DNA of 64,000 bases, from the NCBI RefSeq assembly GCF_000376805.1, contig NZ_AQXT01000002.1, forward strand, positions 434,001 to 498,000. Reading direction: 5' to 3'. The DNA is from Henriciella marina DSM 19595. Its GTDB lineage: Bacteria > Pseudomonadota > Alphaproteobacteria > Caulobacterales > Hyphomonadaceae. Under the pieces are notes generated by a model. It was not told the DNA's origin, ran no database searches, and saw nothing but the letters and a program-made list of their open reading frames with translations. The translations under genes and the position numbers were made by a program. Positions 8,988 to 17,589 of the stretch are shown one piece after another (the stretch's first letter is position 1; every line of letters starts with the position of its first letter).

Positions 8988-9697
8988 CCGACGATGGCAA
9001 GCGGCGCTGGAAAGGCCCACCCAAGGAAAAGAAACAAGGGTCGGGTCGGCGCATGTCTGAGCGCAAGATCATCGCCTATAATGCGAAGGACGAAAGCTCA
9101 AAGCGCTGGATCGAACGCCAGCTGTCCGACCCTTACGTACAGCTCGCCAAGAAGGAAAACTATCGCGCGCGGGCGGCCTACAAGCTGATCGAGGTTGATG
9201 AGAAGACGGGCCTTCTGAAGGGCGCAAAACGCGTGGTCGACCTTGGCAGTGCGCCGGGCGGCTGGCTTCAGGTGTGCCTTCGCCGCGGCGTCAGCGAAAT
9301 TGCAGGGATTGATCTTCTCGCCATCGACCCGCTTCCGGGCGCGCATATTGTCCAGGGCGACATCAATGAGCCGGAAGATGTGGCACGCCTGCTCGAAGGC
9401 CTTGGCGGACCGCCTGACCTTGTTCTCTCCGACATGGCCGCGAACACGACCGGCCACAAACAGACCGACAGCCTTCGAACTGCCGCGCTGGCAGAAACAG
9501 CGCTCTGGTTTGCGAGTGAATATCTCGTCACGGGCGGAAACTTCTGCAGCAAGGTTTTCCAGGGCGGCGCGACGCAGGACATGCTGAATGATCTCAAGCG
9601 CATGTTCAAAACCGTCAAACACGTCAAACCACCGGCCAGCCGGGCTGGTTCGCCAGAACTCTTCGTTGTTGCGCTCGGATTTCGCGGCCGCTCATGA
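8984..9697 (+). CDS. rlmE: 23S rRNA 2'-O-ribose U2552 methyltransferase (FtsJ/RrmJ)
   Basis: SAM-dependent methylation of U2552 in the A-loop of 23S rRNA during late 50S assembly. It has 237 residues. The K-D-K-E catalytic set is visible: K67 in RAAYKLIE, the aspartate in LVLSDMAAN, the lysine in FCSKVFQGG and the glutamate in GSPELFVVA. SAM motif I is VVDLGSAPGGWLQ. A basic N-terminal extension of about 30 residues precedes the core. ATGA overlaps exist on both sides. Confidence 0.95.
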   Translation: MTDDGKRRWKGPPKEKKQGSGRRMSERKIIAYNAKDESSKRWIERQLSDPYVQLAKKENYRARAAYKLIEVDEKTGLLKGAKRVVDLGSAPGGWLQVCLRRGVSEIAGIDLLAIDPLPGAHIVQGDINEPEDVARLLEGLGGPPDLVLSDMAANTTGHKQTDSLRTAALAETALWFASEYLVTGGNFCSKVFQGGATQDMLNDLKRMFKTVKHVKPPASRAGSPELFVVALGFRGRS

Positions 9698-10749
9698 GTG
9701 CGGACGCCCGGATACTTGTGCATCGCACGCCGGGAGAGATACGGGCGGCCGCATTCAATGCGCAGGGAAAGCCCTTTCGCCTCTTCGTTGAGCGCTGGGG
9801 CGGCGAAGAGGCAGGCCTTCGTCTTCACACAAGGGTGGACGCGAGACTTCGCCGCCGGGCGGTTGAGCAGGGCGGGGCCTTTTTTGAAGCAGCCTCAGGC
9901 GAGGAAATCTTCGTCCGGTCCGCCGACGCCGGAAAGCTGACCGAAGGCGCTGCGGCGATTGTGGAAATTGTGGCCGAAGCGCGCCGCGACAAGCTCGCCC
10001 GCGGCAAGGTCACCCGGGAAAAGTCCGAGAATCTTCCCCCGCCGCTGGACCGCTGGAGCACCTCCATTGTCGGGGCGCCTGAATTCGACACGGTGGCCGA
10101 CCCTCTGGACTTCGACCGGATCGAAAGCGCGTTTGATGAAGCGCTAGGAAAATGGTGTCCGCTGCCGAGTGGGGGAAATCTTGGTATTGAGCGAACCCGT
10201 GCTCTGACGGCGATCGACATCGACACGGCTGGGCGCATGTCGAAGGGAAGCGCTGGTGCCCGGGCGTTTGGCATCAATCGCGAAGCGGTGCAGGAAAGCG
10301 CGCGGCAATTGTCCCTGCGCAATCTCGGCGGCCTTGTTGTCCTTGACTGTATCGGTCCGGTCACCGCCTCATCGGCAGATAAACTCCGGACTGGCTTGCA
10401 GGAGAAATTCGCCGCCTATTCCGCTCGCCAGATAGAGGCGCTGAAGCCGTCGGCCTTCGGCCTGCTGCAGGCCCAGCTCGCCTGGGCAGAAGCGCCGGTC
10501 GAAGACAGGCTGAACGATGCCCAGGGGCTGCCAACACCGGAAACCGAACTCCTTGCTCTCTTCAGGGCGGCAGCGCGGGAAACAGCTGCAAATCGCACTG
10601 GCTTCTACAGGCTCACCCTGTCGGCAAGAGCGGTTCAGGCCTATATAGCGCGGCGAAAGCAATGTGACGCGCTCTTGCAGGAGGCCTTTTCAGGCCGGGT
10701 AAAGATTGCCAGTGGCAAGGGCGAGAAATCGGTGGTGAGGAAAGAATGA
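9694..10749 (+). CDS. Short ribonuclease E/G family protein
   Basis: RNase E/G-like endoribonuclease core of 351 residues. The catalytic region shows GIERTRALTAIDIDTAGR and later RQLSLRNLGGLVVLDC, which hold the two metal-binding aspartates (in AIDID and VVLDC). The glutamate-rich INREAVQESARQL precedes the second. No clear S1 domain and no zinc-link CPxCxG motif are seen, so it is a reduced member rather than full RNase E (more than 800 residues) or RNase G (about 490). yacG, a small zinc protein, follows with an ATGA overlap, a pairing common in alphaproteobacteria. Confidence 0.85.
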   Translation: MSADARILVHRTPGEIRAAAFNAQGKPFRLFVERWGGEEAGLRLHTRVDARLRRRAVEQGGAFFEAASGEEIFVRSADAGKLTEGAAAIVEIVAEARRDKLARGKVTREKSENLPPPLDRWSTSIVGAPEFDTVADPLDFDRIESAFDEALGKWCPLPSGGNLGIERTRALTAIDIDTAGRMSKGSAGARAFGINREAVQESARQLSLRNLGGLVVLDCIGPVTASSADKLRTGLQEKFAAYSARQIEALKPSAFGLLQAQLAWAEAPVEDRLNDAQGLPTPETELLALFRAAARETAANRTGFYRLTLSARAVQAYIARRKQCDALLQEAFSGRVKIASGKGEKSVVRKE

Positions 10750-10931
10750 GCAAGGCGAAATGCCCGATCTGTGAGACCCGGCCAGTCAATCCGGAGTTCA
10801 GGCCTTTCTGCTCCAAACGCTGCGCTGACGTCGATCTCTCGCGTTGGCTGAAAGGCGGCTACGCCATTCCCGGGCGGCCCGCCGAACAGGCCGACGAAGC
10901 GCCAAGCTACAAGGAAGAACGCGACGAGTAG
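10746..10931 (+). CDS. yacG: DNA gyrase inhibitor YacG, zinc-binding
   Basis: A 61-residue protein with the YacG four-cysteine zinc site: C6 and C9 in CPICETR, then the pair in PFCSKRCADVDLSRWL. It continues with the typical GGYAIPG segment. E. coli YacG binds GyrB and inhibits gyrase. It overlaps the RNase E/G gene by ATGA and ends the ppx-rlmE-RNase-yacG operon. Confidence 0.93.
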   Translation: MSKAKCPICETRPVNPEFRPFCSKRCADVDLSRWLKGGYAIPGRPAEQADEAPSYKEERDE

Positions 10932-10992
10932 CGCGCCGGCCCGGATGCTGGCAGAGTGTCGGTGACGCTTTGTGCCATGAAAGGCCACTTCG

Positions 10993-11394
10993 ATGCGCTT
11001 TATTCTTGCGACTGCCAGCCTGCTCGTCCTGACCGCTTGCGCCGTGCCAGCCGAAACCCCTCCCGATCAACCGTCTGAGCCTTCTCAACCCTATGAACGT
11101 ATCTCGTTCGAAGGCGAATTTGCGACGCCAGAAGAACGTGCGCGCTGCGAAGCAGCCGGCGGAAGTGTTGAGCGCGCTGGGATGCTGGGCTGGGAAAACT
11201 GTATCCAGACCTTCGCAGATGGTGGGAAGATCTGCACGGACAGCTCTGAGTGTACGGGCACATGCCGGACCAGTGGTGAATTTGCCGATGGCGGCTCACG
11301 CGTCACCGGTCAATGTACCAGCAATGACAACATCTTTGGCTGCTACCAGACGGTGGAAAACGGCGTAGCCGGTCCGGCGCTTTGCGTTGACTAG
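10993..11394 (+). CDS. Cysteine-rich putative lipoprotein
   Basis: A 133-residue protein with a lipoprotein signal (LLVLTAC, lipobox cysteine near residue 16). The mature domain carries eight further cysteines, in RCEAAGG, ENCIQ, KICTDSSECTGTC, GQCTSND, FGCYQ and ALCVD, suggesting four disulfides in a compact envelope domain. No enzyme motif is recognised. It stands alone after yacG, with a gap of 61 bases, and may be the last gene of that transcript or independent. Confidence 0.75.
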   Translation: MRFILATASLLVLTACAVPAETPPDQPSEPSQPYERISFEGEFATPEERARCEAAGGSVERAGMLGWENCIQTFADGGKICTDSSECTGTCRTSGEFADGGSRVTGQCTSNDNIFGCYQTVENGVAGPALCVD

Positions 11395-11419
11395 GCGCTG
11401 ACCTGACGGCCTTCGCGGG

Positions 11420-13297
11420 TCAGGAAGCCAGCAGGATCTCGTCTTTCTGGGTCTCCACGAGTTTCGGGCGCCCGATCCAGTAGCCCTGGATCTGGTCCGC
11501 GCCGAGCGTCTTCATCTGGGTGGCGAGCGCCTCTGAGTTGACGCCCTCGACACAGGATTTGAGTCCAATCTCGCGTGCCAGCTGTAGCGCGCCGCGAAGA
11601 ATAGCGGTTTCGGGGCCGTCCTTGCTCTTATTGGCTGCATGAACAAGCGACTGATCGATTTTCAACGTGTCGAGTGGTAACTGGCTGAGGAGCGACAGGG
11701 ACGAATAGCCCGTGCCGAAATCGTCCAGCGCAATCGACATCCCGGCCCGGCGAGCCCGCTCGAGGACTTTGACGTTTGCGCCGAGGTTTCTGAGCGCCAC
11801 TTTCTCCGTAATCTCAAGCGTCACCGCGCTTGCGGCAAATCCATGCTTGTCGATCACGCGGCGAAGCGTGGTCACGAAATCGGGGGTCTGGAGCTGTCCC
11901 GGAGAGATGTTTACGGACAAGGCGCGAATGGTGTCTGGCCAGTTTGAAAGCGTTGTGTGGAGTGTGGTCCAGAGAAGCTCATTTAGGAGCCCCAGTTTCT
12001 CTGCCACCGGAATGAATTCATCCGGTCCAGGCTGGCGCGGGCTCTCAGCGCCAGATTTCGGACCGGTCCAGCGGGCAAGCAGTTCGTGGCCGACGATGTC
12101 CAGGCTGCTCGCATCCGCGATCGGCTGAAGGGCAGGGCGGATCAGACCGGTTGCGAGGGCGCGCGGGAAAGTGATATTGAGCCGCTCAGTACGCACTTCC
12201 GGGCCATCGACCGCTTCGGTGAAGCGGGCATAGCCGCCCCCGGTCGCCTTGACGCGGCGCATCGCTGTGTCGGCCTGGTTGAGGCAGGCCTGGAGATCCG
12301 TCTCGGCGCCCTCACCCTTCATATCGGCATAGCCCATCGAGGCGCCGACATGGATGAGGCGATCATCCCAGGCGACGTCGCAGACAAGCTCTTCATACAG
12401 ATCGGCCATGGCGACATCCACGCCGGCCTGATCGAGGAACGGGTTGAGGATGGCCGCAAACTCATCGCCGCCGGGGCGGGCGGCGACCGAAATGGCCTCG
12501 CAGCGCTCCAGCCGGGACGCGATCGCCTTCAGGACCGCATCGCCCGCGGCATGGCCATACTGGTCGTTGAGCGGCTTGAAATTATTGAGGTCGATAAAGG
12601 CGAGCGTCACCGTTCCATTGCTCTTCGCCGATGCTTCAAGCGCGTCGAGGAAGGCGCGGCGATTGAGAAGGCCGGTTAGCGGATCGGTGGTGGCGAGGCG
12701 GTTTTTCTCTGCGATCACTTCGACGAGGCGGAGGTCTGTCTTCTGGCGGGCGATCTGGACCATGCCGAGGAGGAAGAGGAGGATCGCGGAAAAGGCGGCG
12801 AGTGTAATGCCAAGGGCGGTCTCATTGACCGTGGTTGAACCCGGGCCGTGGAAAATCTCGGCAAACGCCCCAAAACAATACCAGACAAGGCCGGCATGCA
12901 CGGGGGCAAGGGCAAACTGGAGCCGGAAATCGAGGCCGATGGCGATGAAAACCGGAATGAACAGGACAAACATCAGACTGTTTGGATCAACCGCCCCGAT
13001 GTGGAATTCGTAGAGCGTGTAGGCCCAGTAGCTGAGGAAGAGGAGCGCCAGTCCGCCGTGAAGAACGCGCTCGATATGATAGTCGCGCCGGGCAGCCAGG
13101 GAAATCGCGCCGAGGATGAGACAGTAGGTAACGGCCTCGAAATAGGAGGTTGGTTTCAGAACGCCGGTCGCCGCGGACAGTAGAAATGCGGTGCAGACGA
13201 GCACCAGACCGACAATGCCGATGCGATAGGCAATTCGGCGTAACCGTTCATGCAGGTCCCGCAGTCCCGGCTCAAATTCTAGTGTACTTTCGACCAT
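11420..13297 (-). CDS. Membrane GGDEF/EAL protein (cyclic-di-GMP turnover)
   Basis: About 625 residues from the ATG at 13297; a GTG at 13312 is an alternative. Six or so hydrophobic segments (roughly residues 20-190) form a membrane sensor domain with no recognised MASE signature. A GGDEF domain follows with LTGLLNRRAF and the active-site PGGDEFAAI, and then an EAL domain. In the EAL domain the signature is HELLARW, so the alanine is replaced by leucine while the glutamate is kept. Downstream ALDDFGTGYSSLSLL and the final QGYWIGRP are intact. It could make, degrade or only bind c-di-GMP. Confidence 0.9.
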   Translation of the reverse strand: MVESTLEFEPGLRDLHERLRRIAYRIGIVGLVLVCTAFLLSAATGVLKPTSYFEAVTYCLILGAISLAARRDYHIERVLHGGLALLFLSYWAYTLYEFHIGAVDPNSLMFVLFIPVFIAIGLDFRLQFALAPVHAGLVWYCFGAFAEIFHGPGSTTVNETALGITLAAFSAILLFLLGMVQIARQKTDLRLVEVIAEKNRLATTDPLTGLLNRRAFLDALEASAKSNGTVTLAFIDLNNFKPLNDQYGHAAGDAVLKAIASRLERCEAISVAARPGGDEFAAILNPFLDQAGVDVAMADLYEELVCDVAWDDRLIHVGASMGYADMKGEGAETDLQACLNQADTAMRRVKATGGGYARFTEAVDGPEVRTERLNITFPRALATGLIRPALQPIADASSLDIVGHELLARWTGPKSGAESPRQPGPDEFIPVAEKLGLLNELLWTTLHTTLSNWPDTIRALSVNISPGQLQTPDFVTTLRRVIDKHGFAASAVTLEITEKVALRNLGANVKVLERARRAGMSIALDDFGTGYSSLSLLSQLPLDTLKIDQSLVHAANKSKDGPETAILRGALQLAREIGLKSCVEGVNSEALATQMKTLGADQIQGYWIGRPKLVETQKDEILLAS

Positions 13298-13482
13298 GCC
13301 CCAGGATGGCACGAAAGCGGTAAATCATGGGTAAGCAAATATAAAATTTCGAAGGATTGCCGGTTATCTTTGGTTAACGCGCCCCGTTTCCCTGGTGGCA
13401 GGCATGCACCAGCGCCCACAGGCAAGCGGAAAAGCGCCCTGTGGCAACAAGGGTCGTACAAGGAGCAAAGGGCGCGGGGGCG

Positions 13483-14145
13483 TTAGCCGCTATCATACCA
13501 ACCAGAGAGCGCCCGCGAGACCAGATGCGGGAGGCTGGCGGCAATCAGCTGAAGCTCTGTCGCTGTGCGGCGCGTATCTGTGGGGGCGAGACAGAGCGGG
13601 CGCGGTGCGCCTGCAGCCCGCAGGCGCGCAAGCCGCCACGCCATGCGCCGGGCGGCCTTTTCAGGGTGTCTGAGGAGTGCCCCCACGGTGTTCCAGCGGT
13701 GCATGAGCGGTGCGAGATCAAGCGGGCGGCAGCCACGCCCCGAAACCTCCGCCCGCAAGGTGTCAAACACCGAGGGGTCCAGGGGCGGCCTCTCCCGCAG
13801 TGTGGGCAGGAGGGCAAAGCCGCGCCGGGATTTACCCTTTTCGGCGGGGGCGGGTGCGGCCGGAGAGGGGCCCGCCTGTGAGGGGGCTGGCCTTGAGGGC
13901 GCGGTCTGGCTGGACGAGGTCCCGGCTTTCGCCGGAATGACGCTTATCTCAATCGACGCCGCCATCAGGACGAGGAGGCGGCGCAGCAGCGTCTCGATCA
14001 GTTTCAGACGCGCCCGGACATGGGTGTAGAGCCGCCGGCTAAGCCGGATTTCGGCCCGCTCCAGCCCGGCCCGGAAAGAGAGATATGCCATCTCCTCCCC
14101 CAAGGCGCGAAACCCTGCCTCTATGAACCCGGAATTGTCCTGCAT
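13483..14145 (-). CDS. Hypothetical protein with in-frame palindromic repeat peptide
   Basis: A 220-residue reading frame of unknown function. N-terminal helices (residues 1-65) are rich in arginine and leucine. They are followed by VIPAKAGTSS, which is the translation of a dispersed palindromic repeat (13921-13942), then an Ala/Pro/Ser-rich linker. The C-terminal block (about 110-215) has PLDLAPLMHRWNTVGALLRHP and AARRMAWRLARLR, a conserved-looking helical domain. That block makes a real gene more likely than not, but no family is recognised. It lies between the GGDEF/EAL gene and the restriction-modification gene. Confidence 0.5.
   Translation of the reverse strand: MQDNSGFIEAGFRALGEEMAYLSFRAGLERAEIRLSRRLYTHVRARLKLIETLLRRLLVLMAASIEISVIPAKAGTSSSQTAPSRPAPSQAGPSPAAPAPAEKGKSRRGFALLPTLRERPPLDPSVFDTLRAEVSGRGCRPLDLAPLMHRWNTVGALLRHPEKAARRMAWRLARLRAAGAPRPLCLAPTDTRRTATELQLIAASLPHLVSRALSGWYDSG
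13921..13942. repeat. Dispersed palindromic repeat of the IPAKAGT type
   Basis: The core CCGGCTTTCGCCGG (13922-13935) is a perfect stem with a 4-base loop, followed by AATGACG. This is the familiar proteobacterial repeat read as PAFAGMT or PAKAGT when translated. Here it is in frame inside the hypothetical gene on the minus strand. Confidence 0.65.
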
Positions 14146-14190
14146 GGATGAGAGGATAGGGGCGGGGGGAATACGGTCGGAAAGTTTAGC

Positions 14191-17046
14191 CTACTGTTTT
14201 GCGGCGCGTGCCTGATTGAGGTCGAACAGGCGCTTCAGGATTTCCTCGTCCGTCAGCGTGCCTGCGCGGAAATCATCGCCCCATCCATAGGCGTCGGCGA
14301 CGGCCTCATCCAAGGCACGGTGGGCATGGTCGAGCCAGGCCGGGCGCTCATTGTAGAGATTGGTGAGGGTGCGCTTCTTCAGGACTTTCTCCGCTGCCTC
14401 ATCGACCGGCACGATGCGGTCTGGATAGCCCTCGACCACTTCCGGCACCCGTTTGATGAGATCGGGTGGGTTCAGCCAGTTCTCTCGCAGCTCGTTGAGA
14501 CGCGCGGCGGCCACCGCGATGGCCTGCGCGCGTGGATCGTCGGCGTAGGCTTCGGCCGGAATGTCCGGGGTGAGGCCTTTGGGGAAAGGGAAGGTCTCGA
14601 AACAGGTGGTCGGCGTGTAGCGGGGGCGGTCCTCGAGCGAGGTGCCCATGCGCAGCGACCAGAGTTCGTGGAATTTGCTGTGCAGGATGCCGAAGCTTGT
14701 GTCGTCATCGCGGGCGATGGCAACAATCTGACTGTCAGGCACAACTTCTCGCGGCAGCCACACAAACACCCGATGCTTGGCAAGCCTTGCGGTAGCAAGA
14801 CACCTGTCTTTGTTGGCAATCGCTTTTCTGAAAGCATGTCGGGGGCGTTGATGAAGCCACCAAGTTGACTTGCTCGAACTATGAGCAGCGCTTTTGCGAT
14901 AAGGCTTCACGTTCTCTTGTATGTATCGGAATGGAGATTCGAAGAACGCGGCTTCCATTTCTGATAGCCCTGTAAAGTCGATGATCCACATGTCTCTAGG
15001 GCGACGAACAACATCCAAACCGTTGGACCACGGTCGAATAACGGCTTGGTTCTTTTTGCCGTTTGGGTTCGAGGGAAGCTCCAAAAAATTACGTGCCACC
15101 GTTCCGGAGACATCGAAGCTGCCTCCCTTCTGGTTGCCGATAAACGCTACATCCAGATTCGATTTCAATTCAGTAGAGTTCGCAAAGTCGATGTCGCCGG
15201 TATCAAGGTCAGATTGTATCTCGGCGACAATTTCGCCATTGAGCCGCTTTGTGGCGGAAGCTGAGTGCGCGGAAAAACATACAATTGAGACGCGGACTGC
15301 AGCCCCATCTACGATCCATGGCTCGTCAGACCAAGCTTCAAAGATGTCTCCCCCCTCGGTAATATAGCGCAATACATCGCGATTTGCGCCGCCCCGAATT
15401 GAATTAGTCGACACTAGGCCAGCCCGCTTCAATTTCTTGTCGCCAATCATTTTCCAAGCTTTGGCAAACCAATAGGTCACCAGATCAGCGCCCCCCGGTA
15501 CTCTCTCAGTCCATGCCTCTCTGAGGCTGATGACGTAGCTACTACCAAGGTCGCCCAGCATTTTCTTGTCGCCCAGAAAGGGCGGGTTTCCCACCACCAC
15601 TTCCGCCTCCGGCCACTCTGCTCGCGTGCCATCCGCGTTCAGGATCGCGTCGCGGCATTCGATGGTGTTGAGCGGCTTCAGGATCGGATTGTCGGACACC
15701 GAAAACCCGTTCTCGCGCATCCACTGGATTTCACCGATCCAGATGGAAACGCGGGCGAGTTCTGCCGCATAAGGATTAAGCTCAATGCCCTTTACCGCTT
15801 CCGGGCCGACACGCGGGAAGCCGCGTGGCAGGCCGAGGGCCTCGGCCTCGACATTCGCCTTGTGCTCGATATCCTTCAGCGCCTTGAGCGAGAGATAAAG
15901 GAAATTGCCCGAACCGCAGGCCGGGTCCAGCACACGAAATTCGGCCAGTTTCTCGATAAAGTCCGAATGCGCTTTCACTGCGCGATTATAGGCTTGGGTC
16001 TTGGCACCGGAGGATTTCGCCGTGCGTGACTTTTCCATCTCCGCCTCGATTTGCGCCTTCATCCCTTCCCATTCGGCCTCCAGCGGGTCCACGATGACCG
16101 GGTTCACGATCATCATGATCTTTTCGCGGTCTGTATAGTGCGCGCCAAGCTGTGAGCGCTTCGACGGGTCGAGGCCACGTTCGAAAAGGGTGCCGAGGAT
16201 AGAAGGGTCGATGTCGCCCCAATAGAGTTTCGCCGCCTTCAGCGCGAGGTCGACATCGTCGCGGTCCATGGCCAAGGCTTCGGCGCTGTCGAACAGGCCG
16301 CCATTGAACCATGGGATGTCTTCAAGGCCGAACTCGCCGCCATTTTGCATCGCCGCAAAGAGGTTGGTGAGGTGGCCTTCCGCGCGATCCGGCTCTCGCT
16401 GCGAGCGTTCCATCGCCTTCTGGAAGAGCTTGTTCGGCAGGAGGTTCACATCCTCCGCGAACATGCAGAAGACCAGCCGGTTGACGAAATGGGCGACTGT
16501 CTGGGCGTGATGGCCACGATCCCGCAGTCGCTGAGCGAGTTTTGAGAAATCGTCTGCCGCTTCACGCGTAAGATCGTCGCGCGTGCGTTTCGGTTTCAGC
16601 GCGCCCGGATTGGTGAAGCAGTTGCGCAGGAGATCGCGCCATTTCTGATCCACGAGGTCGGTCAGTTCGATCTCATGCTTCTCGCTGACTGTGTTCGTCC
16701 AGTTCGTGCGAACCACGATCCGCTTGGTATCCGACACGATCAGGAGCGGCGGGCTTTCCAGCGCAACGGCATAGCGCTGAAGCTGGGTGTAGGCGGCGTC
16801 GAGCTTGGCTTTCGGGCCTTTATATTCCCAGCCGAAATGACCCTTCTTCCAGACATCTGCAAAGCCTTGCCCGCCGGTGGACTTGGTCGCGCCCTTTTCG
16901 AAACAATAGCTGTCGCCGGAATGGTCCATGTCAGCGGGTTTCGCGACATCGAGCAGCTCGCAGAGATCGAGGAAATGTTGTTGCGCAGACGCGCTCTCTT
17001 TCAGCTCGGAGCGTTCCCATTTGCGGATGAAGTCGGATGGCGTCAT
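14191..17046 (-). CDS. MmeI-like Type IIL restriction-modification enzyme
   Basis: A single-chain nuclease/adenine-N6 methyltransferase of 951 residues from the ATG at 17046 (an in-frame start at 17139 falls in an inverted repeat and is unlikely). Layout: N-terminal PD-(D/E)xK nuclease with GFADVW (D64) and WEYKGPK (E74, K76); a helical region; SAM motif I LDPACGSGNFLYL near residue 373; catalytic NPPF near 487; target-recognition and C-terminal region ending RPRYTPTTCFETFPFP and beyond. MmeI itself is about 920 residues. No separate R, M or S gene and no BREX or DISARM partner is nearby. The segment after NPPF (about 14690-15570) is AT-richer than the rest. Confidence 0.85.
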   Translation of the reverse strand: MTPSDFIRKWERSELKESASAQQHFLDLCELLDVAKPADMDHSGDSYCFEKGATKSTGGQGFADVWKKGHFGWEYKGPKAKLDAAYTQLQRYAVALESPPLLIVSDTKRIVVRTNWTNTVSEKHEIELTDLVDQKWRDLLRNCFTNPGALKPKRTRDDLTREAADDFSKLAQRLRDRGHHAQTVAHFVNRLVFCMFAEDVNLLPNKLFQKAMERSQREPDRAEGHLTNLFAAMQNGGEFGLEDIPWFNGGLFDSAEALAMDRDDVDLALKAAKLYWGDIDPSILGTLFERGLDPSKRSQLGAHYTDREKIMMIVNPVIVDPLEAEWEGMKAQIEAEMEKSRTAKSSGAKTQAYNRAVKAHSDFIEKLAEFRVLDPACGSGNFLYLSLKALKDIEHKANVEAEALGLPRGFPRVGPEAVKGIELNPYAAELARVSIWIGEIQWMRENGFSVSDNPILKPLNTIECRDAILNADGTRAEWPEAEVVVGNPPFLGDKKMLGDLGSSYVISLREAWTERVPGGADLVTYWFAKAWKMIGDKKLKRAGLVSTNSIRGGANRDVLRYITEGGDIFEAWSDEPWIVDGAAVRVSIVCFSAHSASATKRLNGEIVAEIQSDLDTGDIDFANSTELKSNLDVAFIGNQKGGSFDVSGTVARNFLELPSNPNGKKNQAVIRPWSNGLDVVRRPRDMWIIDFTGLSEMEAAFFESPFRYIQENVKPYRKSAAHSSSKSTWWLHQRPRHAFRKAIANKDRCLATARLAKHRVFVWLPREVVPDSQIVAIARDDDTSFGILHSKFHELWSLRMGTSLEDRPRYTPTTCFETFPFPKGLTPDIPAEAYADDPRAQAIAVAAARLNELRENWLNPPDLIKRVPEVVEGYPDRIVPVDEAAEKVLKKRTLTNLYNERPAWLDHAHRALDEAVADAYGWGDDFRAGTLTDEEILKRLFDLNQARAAKQ

Positions 17047-17118
17047 GGGGCTCTTTGTGGATTGAGTCCGGAGGGCGGTTTCCAAAAGCGGAAACCAGAG
17101 GTGGACATAGCGGGTGTC

Positions 17119-17189
17119 CGATCTGGAATAGCCCGTCAAGGGTGTAATCCTATGGACGCTTCGCGCCCTTGACGGGCTATTCCAGATCG
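17119..17189. repeat. Perfect 24-base inverted repeat with 23-base loop
   Basis: Left arm 17119-17142 and right arm 17166-17189 are exact reverse complements over 24 bases; the arm core is GGAATAGCCCGTCAAG. It lies 73 bases upstream of the restriction-modification start codon. No T-tract follows either arm, so it is not a standard terminator. It could be a mobile REP-like unit or a control hairpin in the leader of the restriction gene. Confidence 0.8.
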
Positions 17190-17300
17190 AAAGACGCTGG
17201 CTATGGCTGAATGGCAGGGTCTGCCATTCGGCCTGAATAGCGCTTTGTGCGGAAGGCCTGGGTTACCGCTGCGCGCGTCGTGGTTGGTGAGATGGGTCGC

Positions 17301-17336
17301 CCCCTCACCCCTGGCCCCTCTCCCGCGGGAGAGGGG
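17301..17336. repeat. GC-rich dispersed palindrome
   Basis: Positions 17315-17336 form a perfect 22-base palindrome centred on CTCCCGCGGGAG, preceded by CCCCTCACCCCTGG. The form CCCTCACCCC..CTCTCCCGCGGGAGAG is a repeat seen between genes in many GC-rich proteobacteria. A run of A follows on the plus strand. Confidence 0.65.
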
Positions 17337-17589
17337 AAAATCACTCTTCTGCCCGCGCGAGCCCCTCACTTATGACATAGACACAGGCGACCTGGGTTGC
17401 GTGAGACGACGGCGCCGAACCATTTGCTCCGGCGCATCGGCAGGCGATAAGTTCTCCTTCGTCCACTCTCCCGTGCGAGAAGAGAGCGCGGGCGCCCTTT
17501 CCGTCTGCCTGCCGCCTTCCGAGCCTTTCCCCAGATTTTAACCGAAGCTAACCCCGTGTCGGCTTGGCGGGTTGGGGGCATTTCTGGCG

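Noticed and set aside
11402-11424. Hairpin CCTGAC/GTCAGG between the lipoprotein and GGDEF/EAL genes as a terminator
   Set aside because: Only 6 base pairs, no T-tract, and it overlaps the GGDEF/EAL stop codon.
13416-13444. Hairpin CCACAGG/CCTGTGG near the end of the hypothetical gene
   Set aside because: Seven-base arms with a 15-base loop and no T-tract; within chance expectation for this base composition.
14191-17046. BREX PglX or DISARM methyltransferase
   Set aside because: No pglZ, brxC, drmA or drmB gene in the neighbourhood; the fused N-terminal D-ExK nuclease and the length fit an MmeI-like enzyme.
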